NCBI GenBank assembly: GCA_964017125.1
Contig: OZ024903.1
Coordinates: forward strand, 65,680,663 to 65,744,662
DNA: 64,000 nt
Reading direction: 5' to 3'
Source: Flabesymbios commensalis
Taxonomy: Eukaryota > Annelida > Polychaeta > Terebellida > Flabelligeridae
In this document: in pieces, positions 45,089 through 56,790 of the stretch
Layout of the letters: each line of letters begins with the position of its first letter
How positions within the stretch are numbered: position 1 is the first letter of the stretch
The notes under the pieces: generated by a model
The model's database searches: none
The model's input: only the letters and a program-made list of their open reading frames with translations
What the model was told of the DNA's origin: nothing
Position numbers and translations under genes: made by a program

Positions 45089-46960
45089 GACCTGATGCTA
45101 CACCACCTAGTAGATGCCTACAACTGAACAAATTAAATCAATATATCAACGCATAAATAATATTTACTATACCATCATTTTATTCTATGCCCGTCGCAGC
45201 CCATGTGAGGTGTTATACGATCTCAAATCAATAGTAATAAAGTCGACATGTCGCACTACTCTGCAAATAATATATTATCAGGTTATTGACCCTATTCATT
45301 ATCATGATTATGGTGAACATAAACTGGTGAATACAATCTGACAATGCCATGGTGATAACGTAACTACTGCGGCTTCGCAGCGCTCCTTTATCCCTTTTAG
45401 CCCTCACGATGCATTAAAGCATCATTTTACATCCCTGAAAACAGACCTAATTTTCCTACAACCAAGGGTTTTAGAACCAAAATTCCCAGGAAACTGGTTT
45501 ACCAATACGTGGTATTTTTCTTGAATTTTTAAACCACAGCAAGTCTTCTTCATCATGTTCATTCACTACAAGTCGAGAATTGCGGCAGCAATGGTAAATT
45601 CAGGATTGAAAGGGTTAATTCACATGACTTGTCCTACTAATGATGAATAAGTAACTATCCCAGTAAACAGGTTAACACAAAACATTGGTATAACATTTAT
45701 ACGACGTCGGCCTTACGTCTTCGACGTTGGTCCAACATTGTATAAATGTTATGCAAATGTTTTGTGTTAAATGGGATGCCTGGTTGTAAAATTGATGGTA
45801 GTTGTCAACAGTCACGAGTATAAAATGTCAGGACGGATAAACATGATAAACAAAATGTTCGCAGCACTCCTATCTACAGATTTACGCTCCGCTAAGGTAC
45901 AAACATTAAATGTAACGGTAGGCTAATACTATTATTAATAAATTAATCAGTCAATATTACAAGCGATGTAAATGTAAAAATATAATATTCACAGGCAGTT
46001 ATCTTGCATACAAACTGTTTCTTATCATGTGTATCCATACATAACCATAGGGCCTACCTTTATGTCAAAGAAATTGCATACAGCCCTAATACAGTATTGT
46101 TTTACGTCTGGACATAGTAATCTGGTAATCGCCTACTGATCATGTGATATCCCCTATGGATCCAAATATCCCATAGTAGATTCAAATCTAGGCACGACAG
46201 TCGTAGTACCTCTCAGAACTGTGCCCACAGAATGTTTACACGTTGATGGTCAGACGGTCTGCTATAAGCTGGCGGTATCTAGAAGGAGTGTACACACTAC
46301 CACAAAGAACGACCGTCAATACATTTTATCCTGCTGAGGCCTGTGATGGTCGACTCACCATGCCGTTTTCAATTCTACACGTCGATATGAGCCTGTTATG
46401 CAAATGCATAGATAACCTATCCGATCTATATATCTATAATATAGTCCTATCTAGTATAGGTCTATATATCTGGAGGATATTTATTGGTATCTATAGCGAT
46501 ATATCTAGGCCTATATAGGTGATGTATCTAAGCCTATATCAAAGAATTTGGATATTTTATGTATCCACGTTCTTTGCCTATATCATGTATATCTATGGAG
46601 GCTATATTATCAGTAAAATAGTAAAATTCTATATCTATCATTTTTGAAAACGAATGGCAATGCCAGTGTGCACATAAAATGTAGAACTGATGTTTCGCAT
46701 TAATTTTTGGTTAATGTTTTATTCGCTAGGTGGAGCTGCTATCGGTGTTCGATGGGAGGGGAGGGGTTCAACCTCTCTCTGAGTTTGGCGGTTTTTCAAA
46801 TGCATCGGCAGTTTGTTGTTAGCAACCAGCGCGGTGTACCAGTATCATTAACCTCTGAACTATAGACCAGTGTGCATAACTATAATATAATTATATAACT
46901 ATAAAAGATATATAAAATAACCACATATATTAGCCCTATTAAGCCTATATAACTCTAAAC
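45089..46960. other. region upstream of gene D
   Basis: This is the likely 5' flank and promoter side of gene D; no TATA box or clear promoter element stands out. A CCCAGCAAACAC-family palindrome lies at 45658-45775. At 46415-46600 the sequence is rich in CTATATATCT and TAGGCCTATATA words. No other gene is recognised. Confidence 0.4.
45658..45775. repeat. CCCAGCAAACAC-family palindrome
   Basis: AACACAAAACATTGGTATAA..TTATGCAAATGTTTTGTGTT with inner ACATTTATACGACGTCGG and GTCCAACATTGTATAAATGT. It shares its mid-arm with the copy at 25724. Confidence 0.75.
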
Positions 46961-46964
46961 CTCT

Positions 46965-47425
46965 GAGCCTCTAAACCGCAGGCAAGTGAATATTTAAACT
47001 GCAGGTAGTGGTCATGAACCTCTAAACTGCAGGGTGGTGGTCATGAACCTCTAAACTGCAGGGTAGTGATCATGAACCTTTAAACTGAAGGCAAGTCGGC
47101 AGTGATCATGAACCTTTAAACTGCAGATCAATGATAGCTTATCCCTTTAAACCGCAGGCCAGTGTGCATAAAACTTTAAACTGCAGGCCAGTGATCATGA
47201 ACTATTAACTGCAGGCCAGTGATCACGAACCTTTAAACTGCAGATCAATGATTTAAACCGCAGGCCATTGTGCATGGGACTTTAAACCGCAGGCCAGTGG
47301 TCATGAACCTTTAAACCGCAGTAAAGTGAACCTTTAAACCGCAGGCCAGTGGTCATGAACCTTTAAACCGCAGTAAAGTGAACCTTTAAACCGCAGGCCA
47401 GTGGTCATGAACCTTTATACAGGTC
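46965..47425 (+). repeat. degenerate ~30-bp minisatellite (TTTAAACYGCAGGCCAGTG)
   Basis: About 15 imperfect copies of a unit like CCTTTAAACCGCAGGCCAGT followed by GRTCATGAA. Some units are shortened (CAGTAAAGTGAA). A second block of the same unit follows at 48505-48745. Confidence 0.85.
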
Positions 47426-48504
47426 ACTGTGCACGTACTTTTAAACTGTTTCATTTTCCCATACATACATCACATACACAATTCGGCCTCACACCTGGTG
47501 CTTGATCTGGGATATCCTGGCATGGGAGGGGGGGGGGGGTGATATGTATCATTAATAAGCAGCAGGCCAATTGTGGGGGGGGGGGGGTTATTTGGTTTCT
47601 GTAGCCCCCTTGCTCAAACAAAAAGCTGAAACTGAACTAATACATTTGGACTACACTGGGATGTATAATGTATATTTGTGACACTAAGTGGGTATTAAAA
47701 TAAGAAAAAACTATTGAGACATCCTCAGAGTTTATGGTTAATTAAATGAAGGTTAAATGGATTTATGCTGAGTGACACCCCCACCGCGAGGGAGTTTTAT
47801 TTACAAAAGTAAGACTTTATACTTAAAAAAATAAAATGCAAATACTTTCATATGAAGAGTAACAAATAGTTTCTAGGATGCTAATCTCATTGATAAATCA
47901 CATCAAAATTAATTCGATATGAATTAGGACATAAATTATTGGGTTATGTTATACTAGTTTCAATTTATTTTTCACAGGTTCACTAAAAATGAAAAAATCG
48001 GAGAAAAACTCGGATTGTCCAGACAAAGCCACCCACCCGCATATCCAATTTTTTTTTTAATTTGAGATATGTACAAGGAGAAAAAAACACAAAAAAACAC
48101 AATATTTCAAAAAAAAAAAGAAATCCGAGTTGGGGCTTGACCCACCCACCCACTTCCGAATTTTTTCTCGGATTTTTGGATTTTTTTCAACTTGACAAAA
48201 CCCTCAAAAGCTTTGCGCTGTTTCTGCATTTTAAGTTGTGTAGTCGACGGAAATTCCCTTTGATGGGCATAAGTATGCTCGCAAAAATCGTGGATAGTAG
48301 GCTTTCCAACAGCCTGAGATAAATTCTATACTGTTAATAAATAGACCTCTACAAACACACGAAATGAAAAAAATGTGAATCATGTTGCCAAGTACAAGGA
48401 AATTGCATCTAAAAGTAGTCAGAAATACAAAAGAGATCAGATCAAGAGGTGGGGTGGTCACTTAACAGCTTAATTATGTCTCCAGAACCGACCGAAAACA
48501 AACC

Positions 48505-48745
48505 GTTTAACCTGCAGGCCAGTGTGTATATATACTTTTAATCCACAGGCCAGTGTACACATAATTTAAAACTGCAGGCCAGGGTGCACATACTTTGAAA
48601 CTGCAGGACAGTGTACACAATGTACTAGGACAGTGTGCACATATTTTTAAACCACAAGCCAGTGTGCATATCATGTTTAAACTCTAGTCCAGTGTGCATG
48701 TACTATTAAGCTGTAGGACAGTGTATTTTAAACTGCAGACCGATG
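48505..48745 (+). repeat. second block of the TTTAAACYGCAGGCCAGTG minisatellite
   Basis: About eight copies with GTGTRCACATA replacing GGTCATGAA (for example AAACTGCAGGCCAGGGTGCA). The 1.1 kb between the blocks holds two G runs and no repeat units. Confidence 0.8.
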
Positions 48746-49166
48746 TGCATAAACTTTAAGCCTGCTTTCCGAATAAAAATAACTGTGGTTCAATTGTTTA
48801 CAATAAAAATCATCTGAAATTATGAGAGTACACGAGTCTTCAAGATATTTATTGTACAAACTCTGTGATGACAAAGATCGTTATCCATTTTAACAGTTTG
48901 ACTTTGGACAGCAAAACACTAAGAAAAGTTATTTTCTATATCTTTGTTCGATTTATTCTTACAATGCTTTCATACTAACTTGACCTTTATACAACTTTTC
49001 GTTTCATCATTGCACTTGTCACGCAAGTGTGGCGATACTTGGACTCAAGTGTAATATCAAATATTATAGAACCACACTTATTGTTGACTATTTCGTATAG
49101 GCCCTAACATTAATATATACAATTATTTTTAATATAATATATATTAAATGTATACATCATGGGTAC

Positions 49167-49574
49167 TTAACCCTTGCAGCGCGGGGATCGACTTTACACG
49201 TAATATTTCAAATACACATTTTCAAAGTCACTCAGTCTATTCAACCCTGGAAAAAGATAATACTTCTTCATTGTCTAGATTATGTCTTTTGTCTAGGCAT
49301 ATATTAGCCTACTACTAGTATCTAACTTTGACAGCGCGGGGATCGACTTTAGACGTCAGAATCTGCGTCTACAGACGTCATAATCTGACGTTTAAAACCG
49401 ATCCCCGCGCTGAAAGAGTTAACTATTTATAATGGCCACAGATCCATGACATAGGTATTAAAAGGAAGGTATTCAAATGAAGCACAAGGAGCTAAAAAGC
49501 GTAACTAAGACATTTATGACGATTTCAAATTGAAAAAAAATTGTACTAAAATATTTCAGCGTTGTAAGGGTTAA
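49167..49574. mobile_element. 408-bp TTAA-bounded MITE, CAGCGCGGGGA family
   Basis: It begins TTAACCCTTGCAGCGCGGGG and ends TTTCAGCGTTGTAAGGGTTAA. Inside, at about 49330-49425, a palindrome runs from CAGCGCGGGGATCGACTTTA to TTTAAAACCGATCCCCGCGC with two GACGTCAGAATCTG / CAGACGTCATAATC arms. The palindrome ends with another AGTTAA, so one element may be nested in another. Confidence 0.7.
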
Positions 49575-49734
49575 GAATATTGTACTCTCGGCAAGCGAAG
49601 GTCTCGATGCAGCGCTTTACAAAATGACATACAAATCATTTTGGTATTAACTTTGTTTTGTCGAGAGAGTGCATTTCATTTTTAGTCAAACCAATATGTC
49701 ATATAGCATGTATAGCTAGCAATTCTTTTGAAAT

Positions 49735-50830
49735 GGGAATTTTCTCAAATGAATGAAAATACCGAAGGTCACTCCTATTTTTAAATCAAGAGAGAAAGAT
49801 TCATTTACAAATTATAGACCAGTTTCCTCACTTTGCTAAGATATTGGAAAAAATAGTTCAATAATAGTTCGGAAAAGTTTCTGGGGATGGATGACACACT
49901 ATCTAATACTATTAATATCTAATAGCCAATGTGGTTTCAGAAATAATTCCACAACTTGTCATGCCCTGATAGATTTACACGAACAGCTGACCAAGTCGAT
50001 AGATCATAGAACAGCTCATCAAGTCGATAGATGAGAAACTATACACAGTTGGTATTTTTAATGATTTAATAAAAAGCTTTTAGATACCATTCACCATACA
50101 CTGTTGTTGCAAAGCTAAATATGTATGGTATTAGAGGCACAGCTAATTCATTGTTGAGCAGTTATCTAAAAGCAAGATCGCAATATTGATTTTAAAACAA
50201 TTCTGATCCAATGAATATTATGTTAGGGATGTTGCAAAGTTAAAACATCCAAACATCCAAATAACATTAACATTAACAAAAAAATTAAAATTTGGATAGG
50301 GGGTGGGTGGGTGGCTTGAGCTCTATTCAAATGTTGTTTGGATGTTTGGATGTTTTTAACTAAGCAACATCCCTTATGGCGTTCCACAGTGTCGTATCAT
50401 TGAACCCAAATTGTTTTATATGTATACATGATAATTATGGTAAATACATGTATCAAAATTTTTACAATTTATTATATTTCCAGATGACACACATTTATTT
50501 TGTACAAGTTTGAGTGTAGCTATCTATAATGAGTTAATGAAGCTGGAAAAGTGGTTTAATTTAAATAAATTATCATTGAACATTTCTAAGACAACTTATA
50601 TTATTTTGTGACAAAGTAAACCCCAAAAAGAAACATTCAAATTAGTATAGAATTTTTTTTATTGGATAAGGTGAAGTAAACCAAATGTTTTAGGTGTTAC
50701 AATTATTGATATAAGTAATATTTCGTCAATATAGCTTTATACACTCGTAACATAGCTTTAAAACATTGAACTGAGAATTATCAAAAAATCTACCACATTT
50801 CCATTCTAGATTATAATATGCGTGTTTTAA
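49735..50830 (+). mobile_element. degraded LINE reverse transcriptase fragment with a MITE inserted
   Basis: Pieces in order: KVTPIFKSREKDSFTNYRPVSSLC (49742-49840), SNSQCGFRNNSTTCHALIDLHEQLTKS (49915-50005), YGVPQCRIIEPKLFYMYT (50372-50425) and KLEKWFNLNKLSLNISKTTYIIL (50540-50610). These are the NYRPVS, QxGFR, GVPQGS and NKLSLNxxKT blocks of a CR1/Jockey-group reverse transcriptase. Stops and frameshifts fall between nearly all blocks (for example TAA after SSLC and TGA after TYIIL), so it is long dead. A 150-bp inverted-repeat element splits it at 50224-50373. Confidence 0.85.
50224..50373. mobile_element. 150-bp MITE inside the LINE fragment
   Basis: Terminal inverted repeats AGGGATGTTGCAAAGTTAAA and TTTTTAACTAAGCAACATCC extend through (ACATCCAA)2 and its complement. 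The insertion lies immediately before the GVPQ codons of the LINE, so it is younger than the LINE. Confidence 0.75.
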
Positions 50831-51163
50831 TTAAACCCGACCAAAACAATATTAACACTTTAAAAACTAACACAGATCACGAGATTTCCCAAACGAAAAC
50901 AGAGCAGTTACCCGAAACAATCATTTTGGCAGATTCTCGCAATTTTAAAATATTTTTTATTACAATTTGGAAAGATATTGTGTGTATATATAGTACTTGA
51001 AATTAGGTTTTCAATAGTCAACTAGTTGGACCAATTCATTATTATAGCATTATTTTTCAACATTTGTAAACTCGTTGCATTGTATTGTATATTGCAGCCG
51101 GGCTTATATTTATATGTCAACATTATATATGCACAATCTCGTGATATTGTCCACATCCAAGCA

Positions 51164-51267
51164 AACACAAGACGTTAAACCAATGTTGGTTTAATGTTGG
51201 TCCATCGTCTACGACGCTGGACTAACATTAAACCAACATTGGTTTAACGTCTTGTGTTTGCTGGGAC
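51164..51267. repeat. CCCAGCAAACAC-family palindrome, near perfect
   Basis: Arms of about 50 nt run from GCAAACACAAGACGTTAAAC to TTGGTCCATCGTC and are mirrored with about three mismatches around TAC. The mid-arm AACCAATGTTGGTTTAATGT is unlike that at 25724. Confidence 0.9.
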
Positions 51268-51624
51268 GGTTCACTGCTTGGTCTGTCAACCATCACACAC
51301 ACACCTGAGTTTTCGTCTGGCATGGGTCGATCTCTCCAGCCAGTTATGTCACCACTGTGTCTAGTGGTGACAGGGTATTGTGTCATCATGGTTAACGTTA
51401 TAACAGTACAGTATACGTATGATAAGCGGTCACAATCATAATCAGGTAATGATCGATCGTCACGGTCACAGACAGTGTACGCGCCCTGTGCTCATGGGCA
51501 CCTGTTTGCCAGCAAGCACCAGACATAAGCCCAATGCTGGTTTTATTTTGTGCTAGCGTCGTAGATAATGGACCAGCACTAAGGCAACCTTATATCAATG
51601 TATTTTACTTGTTCCATTTACACA

Positions 51625-51740
51625 GGCCGGTCTGATGGCTTATTCGGTCTGGTTGAGGCAAGAAACTGAGAGGTACCTGGTTCGAATCCCGGCCGGGTTA
51701 GATAGTTGTCATCGGGGTTGTGCATATTCTGTGAAACCAA
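51625..51740 (+). mobile_element. tRNA-like SINE head, different family
   Basis: GGCCGGTCTGATGGCTTATT, then TGGTTGAGGC, then the B box CTGGTTCGAATCCCGGCCGG give a tRNA-sized unit of about 75 bp. The T-stem has a mismatch and a non-tRNA tail follows (TAGATAGTTGTCATCGGGG). It reads as a SINE relic rather than a working tRNA gene. Confidence 0.5.
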
Positions 51741-53199
51741 ATAGCCTTGACATCATTTGCTTTCACCGAGCTAGCTAATACAATGGGAGGAGTCTTATAT
51801 AACATTATTTTTACCGAGTTTCCTGTGACGCCACTGTGTTTCACAAATACAGTGATCCAAGCTGTACAAAGGGCTGTACGTACGTATACTCTCTATGGCA
51901 CTGTACACTATAAAGAGTAGGGCATAGTCCCGATTTCGGGCTTCCTTCTGTCGCGCTATTTTCATGATGTGCAGAAAGCGACGTAAACATTCTAAGGACA
52001 TATTCACCAATACATTTTGAAATGTATACATGTAGTAAGCGGACACCGTGACAAGGCCATTCTAGTCCGGCAGCTAAGGGTGGTGACCCAAAATTCTCTG
52101 ATATAGTTTTTTCCCTGCTGATTATTTATCTTTGGGGTCTTAATAAAGATATCTAGGGTGGTGTGGAGGTGTCACCTTTGAGCATTTTTAATTATTTAAG
52201 ATGGCCGCCATGGACTCGTAAAAGCTCTGAAAACGCCTCAGTTATGATGGACGCGACTTTATAAAGGGCAAACACTCGGCTAATATGTCTTGCAATAATG
52301 TATGTTTGTCATATTTTATTCACATAAATGTGTTTTACATCTCCATAGTTTGAAAATACAATATTGAACACCATTTTGGAATCCAAAATTGCTGCCGTAT
52401 GGCCAAATGAAACAAAATTATATATGGGCAAACGATAACATTTGGGGATGGGCTACTCATTGCTACCATGCTCCCCCCTCCCCCAATCTCAACGGAACTA
52501 AGTACCCTGGGATATACTGAGCACGAAATCGAATGTTAACATTAAAATAAAGGGATGCAAACCTATTTCGATGACTTACGGTATAAAAAGGTACCCTAAA
52601 TATGTGTCTAACATCTTTGATATCAGTTGAAAATCACTATCAAGGGCTTTTATATAGATACATAATATTTTATTTCTGTTAAATAGGAAGTGTAAAACAA
52701 AGCACTAGGTTTGTATTTCATTCCTCCATATGAACAATATCCTACGTTTTTTTTAAACATTAGGACTTCTCGCTCATGTAAATTGTATATGGTATGAATG
52801 TTTGTTATTACTTCTACATTCTCTGGTGCCAGGTTTCAGAAGGGATCTTGACCACTGGTGAAGTGATCACAGCCACTTCTAAAGTTGTTTTAGCAACTAC
52901 AAAAGTGATCTTGACCACTGAAGACACTTTAAAAGTTATCTCAGCCACTACAAAAGTGTTAATTCGGCACTTTATCATATTTATTGCACTGTGTATAATT
53001 TTATCACCAGAATATGCACGGCAATGAATAGGATTTACCATGAATAGACCTTAATGCATGGTCCACTTGGACAGCAGTTCTTAAACTTTTCCCCTAGATT
53101 GCATCCTTCTATTTTGATATCTCGACAATGTATGTACCGTACTAATGTATATGTGTGTACATGTATTTATGTACAGTGTATGTATAGATAGATATAGAC

Positions 53200-53285
53200 A
53201 TCCCAGCAAACACGACATGTTGAAACAATGATGTTTTAATGTTGGGCCAGCGTCGCAGACGTTGGGCCAACATTAAACAGCTTGT
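53200..53285. repeat. CCCAGCAAACAC-family palindrome
   Basis: CCCAGCAAACACGACATG opens it. The core TAATGTTGGGCCAGCGTCGC / AGACGTTGGGCCAACATTA is intact and the right outer arm is eroded. It is inserted in the middle of the foldback. Confidence 0.7.
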
Positions 53286-53381
53286 GTTGGTTTGATGTGG
53301 GTACAACCCGTAGATGCGGGACCGGCATTGGACCAGCTTAATTCGGATCGACATCTCACGCTTGATGCGTTCCCGTTGCTG

Positions 53382-53754
53382 TTAAAGGGACTGGCCCAGG
53401 CTAAAATCATAAAAAAATCGGTGATTTTATTTCGGGTTCTTAATATGACCATATGATGTGAACATGTACATAGACTAGAACTGCAAATTTTTATAATTTT
53501 TGTGCTGCGCATTCACCAGTTAGGCTAGATATAGAGACGAAATTCCCGCATTTCCTATTTTTGACATGGTTGTCAATAATTAGAAATCAGGAATTTCGTC
53601 TCTATATCTAGTCTAACTGGTGAATGCGCAGTACAAAAATTATAAAAATTTGCAGTTCTAGTCTATGTACATGTTTACATCATATGGTCATATTAAGAAC
53701 CCGAAATAAAATCACCGATTTTTTGATGATTTTAGCCTGGGCCAGTCCCTTTAA
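53382..53754. mobile_element. 373-bp TTAA-ended long palindrome
   Basis: It begins TTAAAGGGACTGGCCCAGGC and ends GCCTGGGCCAGTCCCTTTAA. Arms of about 168 bp are nearly perfect to CTAGATATAGAGACGAAATT. The spacer is about 40 bp. TTAA with AGGG/CCCT at the ends is again piggyBac-like, and the near-total symmetry suggests youth or arm homogenisation. Confidence 0.85.
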
Positions 53755-53995
53755 TTTTGACTGTACATAAACACTACATTACATGCACTTGTGGGTGGCC
53801 CTCGCGACTCAGTTATTTTTTATTTTAGTGGGGGGTCTCCAGACATGCCACACCCCCCTTCTCCTCCCCAGCTTTCGCACCTATAGTTAACTAAAGGTAC
53901 CGTAGACAATTGATGACTAATCGTGCATGAATATAAAACTATTGCATCACAGCCTCCGGATAAAATGTAAAAAATGGTACAAGTCATTATCTTTG

Positions 53996-54074
53996 GTTGA
54001 CGGGAACAGGTCGATACGACCTCTGCGAAACCCGTCAACCATATTAGCAAGAATACTTTAATGTATTCTTGATA
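53996..54074. repeat. two small inverted repeats
   Basis: GGTTGACGGG / CCCGTCAACC with inner AGGTCGATACGACCT lies at 53996-54042. It is followed by CAAGAATACTTTAATGTATTCTTG at about 54049-54072. Confidence 0.6.
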
Positions 54075-54423
54075 TTATTAAATTAAAAATATATAATAAA
54101 ATATAAGTTGTAACATTGCTGTAAGCAGACATCTCCAGAGTGTAAACGGTTAATTACAATTGACATCGTGGTGTGGTCACCTGGATTAACCCTTTACCAG
54201 AGATTTCAACAATGTTTTTATATTTAGACCTATAGGTATATTTTGAGATAACCTTCACTTGATGCTTAGCAGTGAAATATCAATATATTATCACCATTTA
54301 GATTGGAAGATAGCTATTATTATTAATATATCTAAATGCTAACATAGGGGGGAAAACAATGACATATGTTTAATTCGCCTTCAAAACTGTACATAACGTG
54401 TTGCACGTCCTAAAAAACAAGGG

Positions 54424-54545
54424 TGCCCAGCAAACACGGCTCGTTGATCCAATATTGGCCTATTGCTGGGCCAGCATCGCAGATGGTGGCCCAACAGTGG
54501 GCCAATATTGGTTCAGCAATATTAAATCAGCATATTGTGTTTTCA
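54424..54545. repeat. CCCAGCAAACAC-family palindrome, decayed
   Basis: CCCAGCAAACACGGCTCG, then CCAATATTGGCC, and GGGCCAATATTGG on the other side around CCAGCATCGCAGATGG. The right outer arm is weak. Confidence 0.65.
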
Positions 54546-54984
54546 AGATGGTAGGCCTATAGATATTATATAATAGGAGGGACGCTCCTCGCCATGGTCA
54601 ACTGTTGGCATAGCAATCTGGCGCGACTGCTAATTACAGTTGCTATTAGAGATCCAACCAACACAATTTTTAACGACGTAAAGTAGGCCTATTTAGAGCG
54701 GACAGAAACCGGCTATCAGACGCACGATTCGAAAAATTAATGTTTTTACGCTGAAATTCACACATTAACTAAATATACCAAAGACAAAATCTTCGCAAAG
54801 ACAATTATGGCAAAGACAATATGCCTGAGACAATGTAAATGTACAATTTGTATATAGGTAATTTTGCTTATAGTTTATGTCTCTGGAACTGACATTCTTG
54901 AACACAATATGAATAAATAATACAAAGTATATATCAATTGCAGTTGTTGTTATTTATAGTTTGTTTTAGTATGTCATTATTATA

Positions 54985-55235
54985 ATAAGATTATTTTAAT
55001 CACCCGTAATCGTGACTGTAATCACAAAATATGATTATTGTAATCATAATCATAATCGTAATCGAAAAAATAGCTTGTAATCATAATCGTAATCGATAAT
55101 TCCTAATGACATGTAATCATAATCATAATCATAATCGATAATTATAATGACGAATAATCATAATCATAATCGTGATCGATAAATAAAAATGCCATGTAAT
55201 CATAATAGTAATCGTAATCATCAATTGTAATCGAC
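54985..55235. repeat. (TAATCA/TAATCG)n degenerate hexamer run
   Basis: Repeated AATCATAATCGTAATCG words cover about 250 bp in the interior of the foldback. Confidence 0.85.
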
Positions 55236-55244
55236 CCCAACCCT

Positions 55245-56790
55245 GTCAGCCACTACAAAAGCGATCTTGGCCACTGAAGAAGTGATCACAGCCAATTTAA
55301 AAGTTATCTCAGCCACTACAAAGGTGATCTTAGTCACTAACAAAGTGGTGTCAGCCACTGATAAAGTTATCTAAGCCAGTTTGTTAGTGCCCAAGGTCCC
55401 TTTTATAGTGGTTTAGATACCTTTTAAAGTGGCTGTGATCAGTTCTTCAGTGGCCAAGATCACTTTTGTAATGGCTGAGATAACTTTTAAAGTGATTGTA
55501 ATAATGTTTTCAGTGGTCCAGATCCCTTTTGTAGTGGTTTGGATCATGGCTGTGATCACTTCTTCAATGGGCAAGATCACTTTTGTAGTGGCTTAGATCA
55601 TTTTTAAAGTGGCTGTGGTCACTTCTTCAGTGACCAAGATCACTCTGTGATGGCTTGGATAACTTTTCAGTGGTGACATCAGTTTGATAGTGGCCAAGAT
55701 TACCTTTATGGTGACTGAGATAACATTTAAAGTGGCTGTGGTCACTTCTATGGCCATGATCACTATTGTAGTGAATGAGATACATGTACTTTTTAAAGTG
55801 GCTGTGATCACTTCTTCAATGGTCAACAGCACTTTTGTAGTGTTTAGATAATTGTAGTGTTTAGATAGTAGTTTAGATAATTTTTAAAGCGGTTGTGGTT
55901 ACTTCTTTAGTGGCCAAGATCACTTTGGAGTGGCTGAGATAACTTTATCAGTGACAGACACCAGTTTGTTAGTGGCCAAGATCACTGGTGGTTGAGATAA
56001 CGTTTAAATTGGCTGTGGTCACTTCTTCAGTGGTCAAGATTTCTTTTGTAGTGGCTGATATAATTTAAAAAGTCGCTGTGATCACTTCTTCATTGTGATC
56101 ACTTTGTGGTGGCTTAGATAATTTTATCAGTGGCTGACACCAGTTTGTTAGTGGCCAAGATCACCTTTATGGTGGTTGAGATAACATTTAAATTGGCTGT
56201 GGTCACTTCTTCAGTGGTCAAGATCCTTTTTGTAGTGGTTTAGATTATTTTTAAAGTGGCTGTGATCACTTCTTTATTGGCCAAGATCACTTTTGTAGTG
56301 GCTGAGATAACTTTTAAAGTGATTGTAATCACTTATTCAGTGGTCAAGACCCCTTTTATAGTGGCTTGGATCATTTTAAAACTGGCTGTGGTCACTTCTT
56401 CAGTGGCCAAGATCACTTTTGTAGTGGCTGGGATAACTTTTAATGTGATTGTAATCACTTCTCTAGTAGTCAAAGCCCTTTTATGGTGGTTTAGATCATT
56501 TTTAAAGTGGCTGTGATCTCTTATTCAATGGTCAAGGTCACTTTTGTAGTGGCTGATATAACGTTTAAATTGGCTGTGGTCACTGCTTCAGTGGTCAATA
56601 TCACTTTTGTAGTGGCTTAGATACTTTTTAAAGTTGCTGTGATCACTTTTTCAGTGGCCAAGATCACTTTTGTAGTAGCTGATATCACTTTTAAAGTGGT
56701 TGTAATCACTTCTTCAGTGGTTAAGATCACTTTTGTAGTTGCTGGAATAACTTTTAAAGTGGCTGTGATCACTTTTGTAAAATGGCACCG
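55245..56790. repeat. 63-bp higher-order minisatellite made of 21-bp monomers
   Basis: Three 21-bp monomers (starting AGTGGCCAAGATCACTTTTG, AGTGGCTGAGATAACTTTTA and AGTGGCTGTGATCACTTCTT) alternate in order for about 1.5 kb. The first 130 bp (55245-55375) are in the opposite orientation, as is the short block at 52838-52975 in the left arm. Because 21 is a multiple of 3, frames stay open on both strands. Confidence 0.9.

Noticed and set aside
55593-56516. VVITSLLAKITFVVAEITFKV-type open frames
   Set aside because: The 21-bp monomer keeps all frames open on both strands. There is no conserved domain and the sequence lies within a noncoding foldback arm.
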